Source of the DNA: Desulfovibrio piger
GTDB lineage: Bacteria > Desulfobacterota > Desulfovibrionia > Desulfovibrionales > Desulfovibrionaceae
NCBI RefSeq assembly: GCF_951793255.1
Contig: NZ_OX636706.1
Location: 2,995,001-3,059,000, forward strand
Direction: 5' to 3'
Length of the DNA stretch: 64,000 nt
Under the pieces are notes generated by a model. The model worked only from the letters and a program-made list of their open reading frames with translations. It did not search any database and was not told where the DNA came from. Below are positions 35,596 through 43,602 of the stretch, in pieces; position 1 is the first letter of the stretch, and each line of letters opens with the position of its first letter. Made by a program: the position numbers and the translations under genes.

Positions 35596-37284
35596 ATGTA
35601 CAGGCATGAACAGGCAGAACAGTCATCCTTCATGCAGCATGAACCCTGTCCCGCCTGTCGCTCCCGTGGCGAAGACGCCAAGGGGAACAACCTTGCCCGC
35701 TACTCCGACGGGCACGGGTACTGTCATGCCTGCGGATACTACGAATCAGCCGAAGGCGAGGGCAAGACCGGCAAGCCCGGTGCCACCAAGGCCCGCCCCA
35801 CGTTCGAGGCGCTCCCCTGCGACATCCTCCCGCTCAAGCAGCGCGGCATCGACGCCGCCACCTGCGAGAAGTTCGGCTACGGCATCGGCCGCTGGGGCAA
35901 GGAGAAAGCCTGGTGCCATGTGGCTCCCTACCGGGATGCCGAGGGCCGGGTGGTGGCCCAGCACATCCGGCTGGAAGGCAAGGACTTCAAGTGGCTGGGC
36001 GACAGCAAGGACGCCTTGCTCTTCGGACGCCACCTCTGGCGCTCCGGCGGCAGGCGGGTCATCGTCACGGAAGGCGAGATAGACTGCCTGACCATCTCCA
36101 TGTTGCAGGACAACAAGTGGCCCGTGGTCTCCCTGCCCAACGGGGCCAGCGCCGGGGCCAAGGCCATCCGGCAGAACCTCGAATGGCTGGAGACCTTCGA
36201 GGAGGTCATCCTCTGCTTCGACATGGACGAGCCGGGACGCAAGGCGGCGCAGGAATGCGCCATGCTCCTGACCCCAGGCAAGGCCAAGATTCCCTATCTG
36301 CCCTGCAAGGACGCCAACGAATGCCTGGCCAAAGGCAAGACCAAGGAACTCATCAGCGCCCTGTGGGACGCCCAGCCCTACCGGCCCGACGGCATCGTCG
36401 CCGGTCAGGACCTCTGGGACAAGGTGCGCCAGAGCCCGCCCAAGGGCTACGGCATCCCCTATCCCCAGCTCAACGACAAGCTCCACGGCCTTCGCCTTGG
36501 CGAGCTGTACCTGTTCACCGCAGGCTCCGGCATCGGCAAGTCCACCATCGTCAACGAGATAGCCTACCATCTCAAGATGGTGCATGGCCTGCCCCTTGGC
36601 GTCATCGCCCTGGAGGAATCCGTCTCCCGCAACCTCCGCCGCTACCTCGGCATCCATCTCAACAAGCCCCTCCATCTCCCCGAAGTCCACGAGAGCATCC
36701 CCGAAACCGACCTCAAGGCCGCCTTCGATGCCGTGACCGGGGACAACAAGTGGTTCGCCTATGACCACTTCGGTTCCTCCGACATCGACAACCTGCTGTC
36801 CAAGCTCCGCTACATGGTGGTGGGCCTGGGCTGCAAGGTCATCGTGCTGGACCACATCTCCATCGTGGTCTCGGCGCTGGACGAGGCCGGAGGGGAATCC
36901 GAGCGCAAGGTCATCGACAAACTGATGACCAAGCTCCGTTCCCTCATCGAGGAGACCGGGGCCATGGTGCTGGCCGTGGTCCACCTCAAGCGGCCCGACA
37001 AGGGCAAGAGCTTCAACGAGGGCCGGCAGGTGAGCCTCACCGACCTGCGCGGCTCCGGCTCCCTGGAGCAGGTGAGCGATGTGGTCATCGCCCTGGAGCG
37101 CGACCAGCAAGGAGACGAACCCAACCTTGCCAGCATCCGTGTCCTCAAGAACCGCCCCATCGGGGAGACAGGCCCGGCAGGTGCCGTGACCTACGACCCG
37201 GAGACGGGCCGCCTCACCCCGGCGGACGGGGAGAGCTTCGGCTTCAGCCAGTACAACGACAACCAGGAACAACAGGAGTTCTGA
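35596..37284 (+). CDS. Bifunctional DNA primase-helicase, T7 gp4-like
   Basis: 562 residues (T7 gp4A is 566). An N-terminal zinc-binding domain has C18, C21, C43 and C46 (CPACRSRG ... GYCHACGYY). A TOPRIM primase core follows (VTEGEIDCLTI and CFDMDEPGRKAA). The RecA-like helicase domain has Walker A GSGIGKST at about 310-317, a Walker B-like VIVLDHISIVV, and a sensor region VVHLKRPDKGKSFNEGR. The C-terminus EQQEF is acidic and ends in Phe, the T7 way of contacting the polymerase. The start ATG has GGAGGAG 14 bases upstream. Confidence 0.95.
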   Translation: MYRHEQAEQSSFMQHEPCPACRSRGEDAKGNNLARYSDGHGYCHACGYYESAEGEGKTGKPGATKARPTFEALPCDILPLKQRGIDAATCEKFGYGIGRWGKEKAWCHVAPYRDAEGRVVAQHIRLEGKDFKWLGDSKDALLFGRHLWRSGGRRVIVTEGEIDCLTISMLQDNKWPVVSLPNGASAGAKAIRQNLEWLETFEEVILCFDMDEPGRKAAQECAMLLTPGKAKIPYLPCKDANECLAKGKTKELISALWDAQPYRPDGIVAGQDLWDKVRQSPPKGYGIPYPQLNDKLHGLRLGELYLFTAGSGIGKSTIVNEIAYHLKMVHGLPLGVIALEESVSRNLRRYLGIHLNKPLHLPEVHESIPETDLKAAFDAVTGDNKWFAYDHFGSSDIDNLLSKLRYMVVGLGCKVIVLDHISIVVSALDEAGGESERKVIDKLMTKLRSLIEETGAMVLAVVHLKRPDKGKSFNEGRQVSLTDLRGSGSLEQVSDVVIALERDQQGDEPNLASIRVLKNRPIGETGPAGAVTYDPETGRLTPADGESFGFSQYNDNQEQQEF

Positions 37285-37286
37285 GC

Positions 37287-38123
37287 ATGACGAACACCGA
37301 GAACACCCCCCCTTCCTTCCAGGCCCCCCAGACCTTCACCACCCCCACCCTGCCCGGCGTCAGCCTCCGCGTCCTGCTGGATGCCGAGGGCCAGCCGTGG
37401 TTCGTGGCGCGGGACATGGCGCTGGCTCTGGGATATGCCCTTCCGTCCAAAGCTGTCCTTGACCATTGCAAATATGCGAAAATATTGAAAGGTTCCGAAT
37501 CGGAACTTTTGACTTCCAGCCCCCGTGGCCTCTCCATCATCCCCGAAGCCGACGTGTACCGCCTCATCATGCGGTCCAACCTGCCGGATGCCGTGCGCTT
37601 CCAGGACTGGGTGGTCGAGGAGGTCCTGCCTTCCCTGCGCAAGACGGGCCGCTACAGCCTCATCCCCGACGACCCCACGTCCCTGGGCCTACCCGACTTC
37701 CGCAATCCCGTGGAAGCGGCCAAGGCATGGGCGCTGGCCATCGAGGAGAAGCAGGAGGTGGAGGGCAGGCTGGCCATCGCCGAGCCCAAGGCCGCCGTCT
37801 ACGACGAGGTGGTGGCCCCCAATGTCCTCACCCTGACCGACTTCCGCCGCCGCCTCGAAGGCGTCAACCTCATGGCGGTCAAGCGTTCCCTGTGTACGGC
37901 CAATGTACTCTACTACGTCCCCGGCGTCGGATACCGTGTCTATGCCCGCTACCGTGACACCCACTTCACGGAAAAGTTCAACAAGGATTATGGCACCACG
38001 ACCATACACGTCCTGCCCGAAGGCCAGAAGCTCCTGACGCGCCTGTACCACGAGGGCAAGCTCATCATGAAGAAGGGCTTCACCGCCCCTTCCAGGGACA
38101 AGGGCGTCTCCCATGCAGCGTGA
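37287..38123 (+). CDS. Bro-N/KilAC-type phage antirepressor-like protein
   Basis: 278 residues. The N-terminal half is a Bro-N domain: VSLRVLLDAEGQPWFVARDMALALGY, SELLTSSPRGLSIIPEADVYRLIMRSNLPDAVRFQDWVVEEVLPSLRKTGRY. The C-terminal half (LTLTDFRRRLEGVNLMAVKRSLCTANVLYYVPG...EGQKLLTRLYHEGKLIMKKGF) resembles the phage KilAC/antirepressor C-terminal domain. Such proteins often counter a lysogeny repressor, but here it is inside the replication module between primase and polymerase, where T7 has no such gene. The repressor partner is not in the window. An AT-rich, slightly atypical patch lies at 37460-37515. Confidence 0.85.
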   Translation: MTNTENTPPSFQAPQTFTTPTLPGVSLRVLLDAEGQPWFVARDMALALGYALPSKAVLDHCKYAKILKGSESELLTSSPRGLSIIPEADVYRLIMRSNLPDAVRFQDWVVEEVLPSLRKTGRYSLIPDDPTSLGLPDFRNPVEAAKAWALAIEEKQEVEGRLAIAEPKAAVYDEVVAPNVLTLTDFRRRLEGVNLMAVKRSLCTANVLYYVPGVGYRVYARYRDTHFTEKFNKDYGTTTIHVLPEGQKLLTRLYHEGKLIMKKGFTAPSRDKGVSHAA

Positions 38124-39843
38124 GCTGTATGATGGTCTCGATACCGGCTGGATACCCACGCCCGATACGCCTGCCCTGCTCTTCGACATAGAGACGGACG
38201 GCCTGCTGGATTCATGCAGCAAGGTCCACTGCATCTGTGCCAAGGAGTATCCCGGCGGCAGGACCTATTCCTTCGGACCGGGCCACATCGAGGAGGGGCT
38301 GGAGCTGCTGGCTTCGGCCCCTCTCCTCGTTGCCCACAACGGCCTGTGCTTCGACAGCCCGGCGCTGGCCAAGCTCTATCCTGATGTCCGCCTCCCCGAA
38401 CAGCTCTTCGATACCCTCACGGCAAGCCGCCTCATCTGGACCAACCTCAAGGACCTGGACTTCGAGCGCCTCCGCAAACAAGCCAGGCGCAAAGGCGGCG
38501 TCCCGTTCCCGGCCAAGCTCTGCGGCAAGCACAGTCTTGAGGCGTGGGGCTACCGCCTCGGCGAGTACAAAGGGGAGTACGGGAAGAAGGAGGACGCATG
38601 GGCGGCGTGGTCCCAGGAGATGCAGGACTACTGTATGCAGGACGTGGAGGTGCTGGACAAACTCTACCGCCTCATCCTGGAGCAGAACTACAGCCCCGAA
38701 GCCCTGGCCATCGAGCATGAGTTCCAGAAGATTATCTTTCGGCAAGAGCAGGATGGCGTCCCCTTCGACGAACAAGGGGCCGCCGCCCTCTATGCCGACC
38801 TCTGCGCCAAGCGGGACGACATCAAGCGCACGCTGTGCAAGATGTTCCCGCCCAAGCGGATGGAGGAGGTCTTCATCCCCAAGGCGAACAACAAGACCCG
38901 TGGTTATGTGAAGGGGCAGCCCTTCATCAAGGTCCGGTATGTGGAGTTCAACCCCGGCAGCACCCAGATGATTGCCGAGCGCCTCGCCGAAGAGTACGGC
39001 TGGCAGCCCTCCGAGTTCACCCCCACCGGCCTGCCCAAGGTCGATGGCGACACCCTGGGCTCCCTCGACTACCCGCCCTGCCCCCTGCTCTGTGAGTACC
39101 TCGAACTCACCAAGATAATGGGGATGCTGGCCGACGGGAACAACGGCTGGCTCAAGCTGGTGCGCGACGGCAAACTCCACGGTCGCGTCATCACCTGCGG
39201 GGCCGTCACCGGAAGATGCACACACAACAGCCCCAACCTGGCCCAGATTCCGGCGCACGGCACCTACGGCCATGCCTGCCGCTCCCTGTTCCGCGTGGAC
39301 CCTGCCCGGCCCGGATGGGTGCAGGTGGGGGCCGACGCCAGCGGTCTTGAGCTGCGGATGCTCGGCCACTACATGGCCCGCTATGACGGCGGGGCCTATG
39401 TGCGGGAACTGCTGGACGGCGACATCCACACCGCCAACCAGAAGGCGGCAGGACTTGCAACAAGAGACAGTGCAAAGACATTTATATACGCCTTCTTATA
39501 TGGAGCGGGCGACACGAAGCTCGGCTCCATCGTGGAACCCTACGCCTCCCCGGCACGACAGGCCCAGATAGGCAAGCGCCTCAAGGCCAAGTTCTTCAAG
39601 GCCATCCCGGCCATCAAGTGTCTCATCGACGATGTGCAGGCCGCCGTCTCGGCCCGCCCCTGGCTCTATGGCATCGACAAACGACGCCTGCACGTCCGCT
39701 CCAAACACGCGGCCCTGAATACCCTGCTCCAGTCCGCCGGTGCCGTGCTGGTCAAACTGGCCACGGTCATCTGCAACAAGGAAGCCAAGGCCCGCTTCGG
39801 CTGGGTCCAGGGCAGGGATTATACCCAGGTATTGCACGTCCAT
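38113..39843 (+). CDS. DNA polymerase, T7 gp5-like (family A), exon 1
   Basis: Residues 1-577 of a 627-residue polymerase (T7 gp5 is 704). The 3'-5' exonuclease has DIETDG (D25, E27). Polymerase motif A is VGADASGLELRMLGHYMARYDGG with the catalytic Asp at 408. Motif B lies in RDSAKTFIYAFLYGAGDTKLG. The coding sequence reaches QVLHVH and is then interrupted by a group I intron between His577 and Asp578 of motif C. Without splicing, translation would continue 20 codons into the intron to a stop at 39906, giving an inactive product that lacks the catalytic Asp. The start overlaps the end of the KilAC gene. Confidence 0.93.
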
Positions 39844-40457
39844 GAACTCTTCATTGTGGACGTTAAACCTTGTGAACTCAGGGAAACCCCACAGGGGCAA
39901 TCCTGAACCAAGCCCGGAGCAATATATGGCACGAAAACCCCTCGTTTTGAAACAGGACGAGAAAACAGGATGTATTGTTCCCGTCTCACACAAACTCAAC
40001 TCTGATGGTTATTTCAGGAAACGTATAGAAGGCAAGCTCCGTATGTACCACATTTATGTTTGGGAAAAACATAACGGGCCTGTACCTTCTGACTTTGAAG
40101 TACATCACGTCTGCGGCAACAGGGCGTGCTGTAACCCTGACCATCTTGAGGTTCTCCCGTCTCAGGAACATACAACTCACGGGAACAGGCAGCGGTATAT
40201 CAGTCGGTATTTTGAGGCGTCTCTTTATTGGGAAGAGCATCGCTGCACTGGTACTGCGCTTGGGGAAAAGTTTGGTGTGACGTTTTCAACGGCGTGCGAA
40301 TGGGTACGCAACTGGAAAGGGAAGGTGCAGAGACTATCCAGTAATGGAGTAGAGCCGCGTGAAGTTGCCGTCATGCTCGCTCGAAGCGCAAGGCAGAAGA
40401 TGTGCCATTTTCTGATGATATAGTCCGACACTCCCAGTAATGGGAGAATACAGCAAG
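39844..40457 (+). ncRNA. Group I intron in the DNA polymerase gene
   Basis: 614 bases. The 5' exon ends in T and the intron ends in G, as required. P1 forms between exon ACGTCCAT and internal guide GTGGACGT at 39855-39862, with the T-G wobble at the splice site. P10 forms between CTTCATT just 5' of the guide and the 3' exon GATGAAG. Conserved core blocks are visible: Q-like CAATCCTGAACCAAGCC (39898-39914), R-like CAGAGACTA (about 40328) and S-like GATATAGTCC (about 40419). The core resembles the T4 td/SPO1 type. Splicing joins HVH to DEAQFQC and restores the VHDE motif. Its GC content is clearly lower than the surrounding phage. Confidence 0.93.
39926..40423 (+). CDS. HNH homing endonuclease encoded in the group I intron
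   Basis: 165 residues, MARKPLVLKQDEKTGCIVPVSHKLNSDGYFRKR..., starting at the ATG 39926. The HNH_3-type motif is VHHVCGNRACCNPDHLEVL (H60, H61, N70, H73) with flanking cysteines that could bind zinc. A C-terminal helix-turn-helix-like segment (ALGEKFGVTFSTACEWVRNW) probably recognises DNA. Such enzymes cut intron-less alleles of the same polymerase gene and so spread the intron. The reading frame runs into the intron's 3' core sequences and has lower GC and different codon use than its neighbours, a sign of separate origin. Confidence 0.92.
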   Translation: MARKPLVLKQDEKTGCIVPVSHKLNSDGYFRKRIEGKLRMYHIYVWEKHNGPVPSDFEVHHVCGNRACCNPDHLEVLPSQEHTTHGNRQRYISRYFEASLYWEEHRCTGTALGEKFGVTFSTACEWVRNWKGKVQRLSSNGVEPREVAVMLARSARQKMCHFLMI

Positions 40458-40610
40458 GATGAAGCCCAGTTCCAGTGCCCGGCGGAACATGCCGAGGCCC
40501 TGGGCAAGCTCTTCGTGGAATCCATCGAGATGGCCGGACGGCACTTCGCCATGCGCTGTCCGACCACAGGCAAATACAAGATAGGCAACAACTGGGCAGA
40601 GACCCATTAA
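40458..40610 (+). CDS. DNA polymerase, T7 gp5-like, exon 2
   Basis: The 3' exon codes DEAQFQCPAEHAEALGKLFVESIEMAGRHFAMRCPTTGKYKIGNNWAETH, 50 residues plus stop. It matches the T7 gp5 end (DEIQV...GPNWAICH) and supplies the catalytic Asp-Glu of motif C. It has no start or ribosome-binding site of its own and is meaningful only after splicing to 38113-39843. Confidence 0.9.
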   Translation, partial: DEAQFQCPAEHAEALGKLFVESIEMAGRHFAMRCPTTGKYKIGNNWAETH

Positions 40611-40625
40611 ACCAAAGGATACCCC

Positions 40626-41024
40626 ATGTTCGAACAGTTCTCCCTCATCCCCGTCACCCGTACCGTCGTCACCCGTCGCGAACATCCCGATGTCTCCCTG
40701 TTCTTCACCAAGAAGGGCGACCTCGTGTTCCTCTTCTCCCCTGAGTTCCTGGCTTCCGACGACCACATGCTGGCCCTGGGCTCCAAGGTCCTGTGCGGCT
40801 ACGCCACCGGCTCCGGCGAGTTCCTCATCACCCCCGCCGAAGAAGGCCAGAGCAACGCCCGCACCATCGGCAAACGCCCCGGCTTCAAGGGCGCGGGCCA
40901 GCTCGTCATCCCCTGCCGCAACCTGCCCGAAGGCATCACGTCGTGGGAAGGCCGCATCACCGCCGCCACCACCTGCCATGAAGGCAGCGTCGTGGTCGAT
41001 GCCGCGATTCAGCCCCTCCAGTAG
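40626..41024 (+). CDS. Phage hypothetical protein
   Basis: 132 residues, MFEQFSLIPVTRTVVTRREHPDVSLFFTKKGDLVFLFSPEFLASDD..., a mostly beta-strand, soluble protein. AAAGGA lies 8 bases before the ATG. It starts 15 bases after the polymerase exon and ends before a terminator at 41053. I do not recognise a family; T7 has small unrelated genes at this position between polymerase and exonuclease. Confidence 0.72.
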   Translation: MFEQFSLIPVTRTVVTRREHPDVSLFFTKKGDLVFLFSPEFLASDDHMLALGSKVLCGYATGSGEFLITPAEEGQSNARTIGKRPGFKGAGQLVIPCRNLPEGITSWEGRITAATTCHEGSVVVDAAIQPLQ

Positions 41025-41052
41025 GGCTTTCCTCTCTCCCCTCCCGTGCCCC

Positions 41053-41086
41053 GCCGCCCGGCCTCATAGGGCGGCACTACTTTTTT
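41053..41086 (+). terminator. Probable rho-independent terminator
   Basis: Arms GCCGCCC and GGGCGGC around a 9-base loop, then ACTAC and six T. It lies 28 bases after a stop and 14 bases before the next gene. Confidence 0.65.
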
Positions 41087-41099
41087 CAAAGGAGCAAAC

Positions 41100-41330
41100 A
41101 TGAGCCTCTTCATCAACACCGGCAACAAGGCCCCCATGTCCATCGACCTCATCGAACTGAGCCTCAAGACCACCTGGGCCGCGTTCACGGACGCCGTGGC
41201 CAAGGCCGAAGATGCCGGCGTCAGCGTTACCCTGTTCAAGAAGGACGAACTGGACAGCCTCAAGGACATGGAGCTGTCCAACATCCGTGGCCTGAAGCTC
41301 GGTGCCCACATGGACCTGAACGTCATGTAG
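41100..41330 (+). CDS. Small phage hypothetical protein
   Basis: 76 residues, MSLFINTGNKAPMSIDLIELSLKTTWAAFTDAVAKAEDAGVSV..., with AAAGGAG 6 bases upstream of the ATG. The helical N-terminal part is followed by a short KDELDSLKDMELSNIRGLKLG segment. No family recognised. It lies just after the terminator at 41053 and 9 bases before the ThyX-like gene. Confidence 0.68.
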   Translation: MSLFINTGNKAPMSIDLIELSLKTTWAAFTDAVAKAEDAGVSVTLFKKDELDSLKDMELSNIRGLKLGAHMDLNVM

Positions 41331-41339
41331 GGGGCGGGG

Positions 41340-41996
41340 ATGAACGTCCTGATTTTCCATGAGAGCGGAGAACAAGCCGCCCTGTATGGCCTCGGCCTTT
41401 CCTTCGGTGTCACGTCCAACATCGACCCTGTAGATTTCATGTACACGACCCTCCATGAGGGGGTCGCCAACCGCCTCCTCATGCGGGCTCGCAGGCTGTC
41501 CGGCCTTGGCAACGGCCATGACAAATTCCTCCGCATGTTGCGGGCGGACCTGCTCATCACGGCTCCCCTGTACTGGTGGAAGCAGTTCGACACCTACAAG
41601 GTGGGAACTGTCACCCAGTCTGAATCCACCATGCACACCCTCATGAAGTCCCCCATCACACAGAACATGTTCGAGAGCGGGTTGCATCCCGACATCCTGA
41701 ATATCCTTGAGAACATGCGTCTGGCCGGGAACTTCGACGGGCTCAACAACCTCCTGCCCCATTCCTTCCTCCAGACCCGCATGGTCTCCACCAACTACGC
41801 TGTCCTGCAAAACATCATCCGCCAACGGCGTGGGCACAAGCTGCGGGAGTGGCGCGAGTTCATCTCCACCATCCTCGGCCAGTGCAATCACCCGGACCTT
41901 CTCTGGCCCGACCGTCTGGCTGATGCGGAAGACCCGGACGGGACGGAAGATGAAGGCAAAGGCGACACCATGCCCGACCATCTCCATAAATCCTAG
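41340..41996 (+). CDS. Phage protein, possible ThyX-like fold (thymidylate synthase-like)
   Basis: 218 residues, soluble. Two segments recall flavin-dependent thymidylate synthase ThyX: LLITAPLYWWKQFDTYKVGTVTQSESTMH, in the place of the ThyX region with RHR and QSQRY, and LLPHSFLQTRMVSTNYAVLQNIIRQRRGHKLREWREF, like the ThyX LPxxxxT...N...FxxLR...AQWEIR region. The strict ThyX RHRxxSxNExS motif is absent, so catalysis is doubtful. Its place among nucleotide-metabolism genes fits. The C-terminus is acidic. The alternative is a phage-specific protein of unknown role. Confidence 0.4.
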   Translation: MNVLIFHESGEQAALYGLGLSFGVTSNIDPVDFMYTTLHEGVANRLLMRARRLSGLGNGHDKFLRMLRADLLITAPLYWWKQFDTYKVGTVTQSESTMHTLMKSPITQNMFESGLHPDILNILENMRLAGNFDGLNNLLPHSFLQTRMVSTNYAVLQNIIRQRRGHKLREWREFISTILGQCNHPDLLWPDRLADAEDPDGTEDEGKGDTMPDHLHKS

Positions 41997-42001
41997 CAAA
42001 A

Positions 42002-42027
42002 AGGTTTGGTTGCACTAAGTGGAAAAG
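42002..42027 (+). promoter_or_regulatory. Phage RNA polymerase promoter, copy 4
   Basis: Contains TTTGGTTGCACTAAGTGGAAA; the 12-base GGTTGCACTAAG core is identical to the three copies near 34 kb. It directly overlaps the only available start codon of the exonuclease gene. Confidence 0.75.
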
Positions 42028-42810
42028 AAGAAAAAACGTGTCCTGCTCATCGACGCAGATGTCCTTGCCTATCAGGCATGTGCAGGAACAGAGAAAGTCA
42101 TCTGCTTCGACGGGGACAATTGCTTCCCCATCGGCAGCCTTACCGAGGCCATGTGGTCCTTTTCCTACCGTATGGAGTTCATCAAGGACACCCTGGGTAC
42201 GAAGGATGCCATCCTCTGCTTCTCCGGGGATACCGGGGAGAACTTCCGCAGGGGGCTCTATCCTCCCTACAAGACCAACCGTGTGGGCAAGCCCAAGCCT
42301 GTGGCCCTCTCCGCCCTGCGCGACAGCATCATCAACGGCAGTGGCGAGACGGTCATGCGCGAGCCGACGCTGGAAGCGGACGACCTCCTGGGCATCCTCT
42401 CCTCCCGTCTGCGTACCGACGAAACGGAGACCGTGGTGGTCTCCATCGACAAGGACCTCCGCTCCATCCCCGGCCTGTTCTTCAACATCGGCAGGCCGGA
42501 CGACGGCATCCAGGAAATCACGCAGGAAGAGGCCGACCGCTGGTTCATGATGCAGGCCCTCATGGGCGACATGACCGACAATTATCCCGGCTGTCCCAAG
42601 TTCGGCCCGGCCACCGCCGCCAAGGCCTTGGATGCTGTGGAGCCCACCCCCGGAGCCATGTGGTCCGTGGTGGCGGCCGCCTATGCCAAGGCCGGGTTCG
42701 GTGAAGATTACGCCCTGACCATGGCCCGCCTGGCCCGCATCCTGCGGGACGGGGAATACGACTTCAACACGAAAAAGGTGAACCTATGGGAACCTCCTGC
42801 AATGCGCTGA
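42019..42810 (+). CDS. 5'-3' exonuclease, T7 gp6-like (FEN family)
   Basis: 263 residues. Metal-binding acidic residues appear in LLIDADVLAYQA, PTLEADDLLGIL, VVSIDKDLRSIPG and LMGDMTDNYPGCPKFGPATAAKAL, the last being the H3TH region typical of FEN/5'-3' exonucleases. T7 gp6 removes RNA primers and supplies nucleotides from host DNA. A stop codon is immediately upstream, so the GTG at 42019 is the first possible start. It lies inside promoter copy 4, at or next to the expected transcription start, and has no ribosome-binding site at normal spacing. Confidence 0.9.
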   Translation: MEKKKKRVLLIDADVLAYQACAGTEKVICFDGDNCFPIGSLTEAMWSFSYRMEFIKDTLGTKDAILCFSGDTGENFRRGLYPPYKTNRVGKPKPVALSALRDSIINGSGETVMREPTLEADDLLGILSSRLRTDETETVVVSIDKDLRSIPGLFFNIGRPDDGIQEITQEEADRWFMMQALMGDMTDNYPGCPKFGPATAAKALDAVEPTPGAMWSVVAAAYAKAGFGEDYALTMARLARILRDGEYDFNTKKVNLWEPPAMR

Positions 42811-43163
42811 TTTGCTGTGAACACTGCGCCTATGCCGGACGCCGGGGTAACGAAGAGCCCTGCAAACAATGCAGTGGACATTCCGCTTTCGTCCTCGACA
42901 TCTCGGTCCTCAACGCCGCTCTGGCGGAAACCAAGGCCACGCCTGCCTCCGCTCCGGTGGCCAAGCCCGCCCACTACAGTGGCATGGCCGTGGATGTCAT
43001 CGACTTCTGCCTGCGCAACGGCATCCCCTATCCCGAAGGCAACATCATCAAGTATGTTTGCCGCTGGCGCAAGAAGGGCGGCATCGCCGACCTTGAGAAG
43101 GCCCGCGACTACCTCGACCGCCTCATCGCTCACGAGAAAAGCGAAGGAGCCATCCATGCCTAA
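42786..43163 (+). CDS. DUF3310 protein with N-terminal zinc ribbon
   Basis: 125 residues. The first 35 contain CCEHCAYAG...EEPCKQCSGHS, four to five cysteines suited to zinc. Residues about 60-120 match DUF3310: KPAHYSGMAVDVIDFCLRNGIPYPEGNIIKYVCRWRKKGGIADLEKARDYLDRLI, often annotated as phage nucleotide kinase-like though the activity is unproven. It overlaps the exonuclease end by 25 bases and the next gene's start by 8, so it is tightly coupled. A nucleotide-metabolism role is inferred from context. Confidence 0.82.
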   Translation: MGTSCNALICCEHCAYAGRRGNEEPCKQCSGHSAFVLDISVLNAALAETKATPASAPVAKPAHYSGMAVDVIDFCLRNGIPYPEGNIIKYVCRWRKKGGIADLEKARDYLDRLIAHEKSEGAIHA

Positions 43164-43587
43164 GCACAACGACGGCCTCGCCATGCTGGCCCAATTCATG
43201 ACGGCTATGGGCCAGCCCGTCTCCCAGGGCTGGGATGACAGGAGCGGTGCGGAACTGGGCATGAAGCTCATCGCCGAGGAAGCCTGCGAACTGGAACAGG
43301 CCTTCCGGGGGCTTTGGGGGGTCGCTCCCCTGCCCGCCGCCGAAGGCCGGGCCAACTTCGTGAAGGAGCTGGCCGACCTCATCTACGTTTGCTACTGGCT
43401 GGCCGCCCGCCTGGGCATCGACATCAACGAGGCCCTGCGCCTCGTGCATGAATCCAACATGTCCAAGCTGGACCCGGAAACGGGCAAGGCCCTCAAGCGG
43501 GCCGACGGCAAGGTCCTGAAAGGCCCGGCCTACCATGCCCCGGACCTCGGCCATGTGGTCAGGTCCGTCCCCGTTACCCTCAACTAG
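43156..43587 (+). CDS. MazG-like / PRA-PH-type nucleotide pyrophosphohydrolase
   Basis: 143 residues from the ATG at 43156, with GAAGGAG 8 bases upstream. The all-alpha NTP pyrophosphatase pattern is present: KLIAEEACELEQAFRGLWG followed by FVKELADLIYVCYWLAARLGIDINEALRLVHESNMSKLD, with the EExxE and ExxD metal ligands, and the later GKVLKGPAYHAPDL typical of phage members. Phage MazG-like enzymes hydrolyse (d)NTPs and may tune nucleotide or alarmone pools. It lies between DUF3310 and polynucleotide kinase genes. Confidence 0.85.
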   Translation: MPKHNDGLAMLAQFMTAMGQPVSQGWDDRSGAELGMKLIAEEACELEQAFRGLWGVAPLPAAEGRANFVKELADLIYVCYWLAARLGIDINEALRLVHESNMSKLDPETGKALKRADGKVLKGPAYHAPDLGHVVRSVPVTLN

Positions 43588-43602
43588 AAACAGGAAAGTG
43601 AC

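Noticed and set aside
37480-37515. Near-palindrome AAAGGTTCCG/CGGAACTTTT inside the Bro-N gene as an operator
   Set aside because: It is within coding sequence, has a mismatch, and codes an ordinary part of the Bro-N domain.
39844-39906. Apparent premature stop making the DNA polymerase a pseudogene
   Set aside because: Splice pairings P1 and P10 and a conserved group I core explain the interruption, and the missing C-terminus follows in the right frame at 40458.
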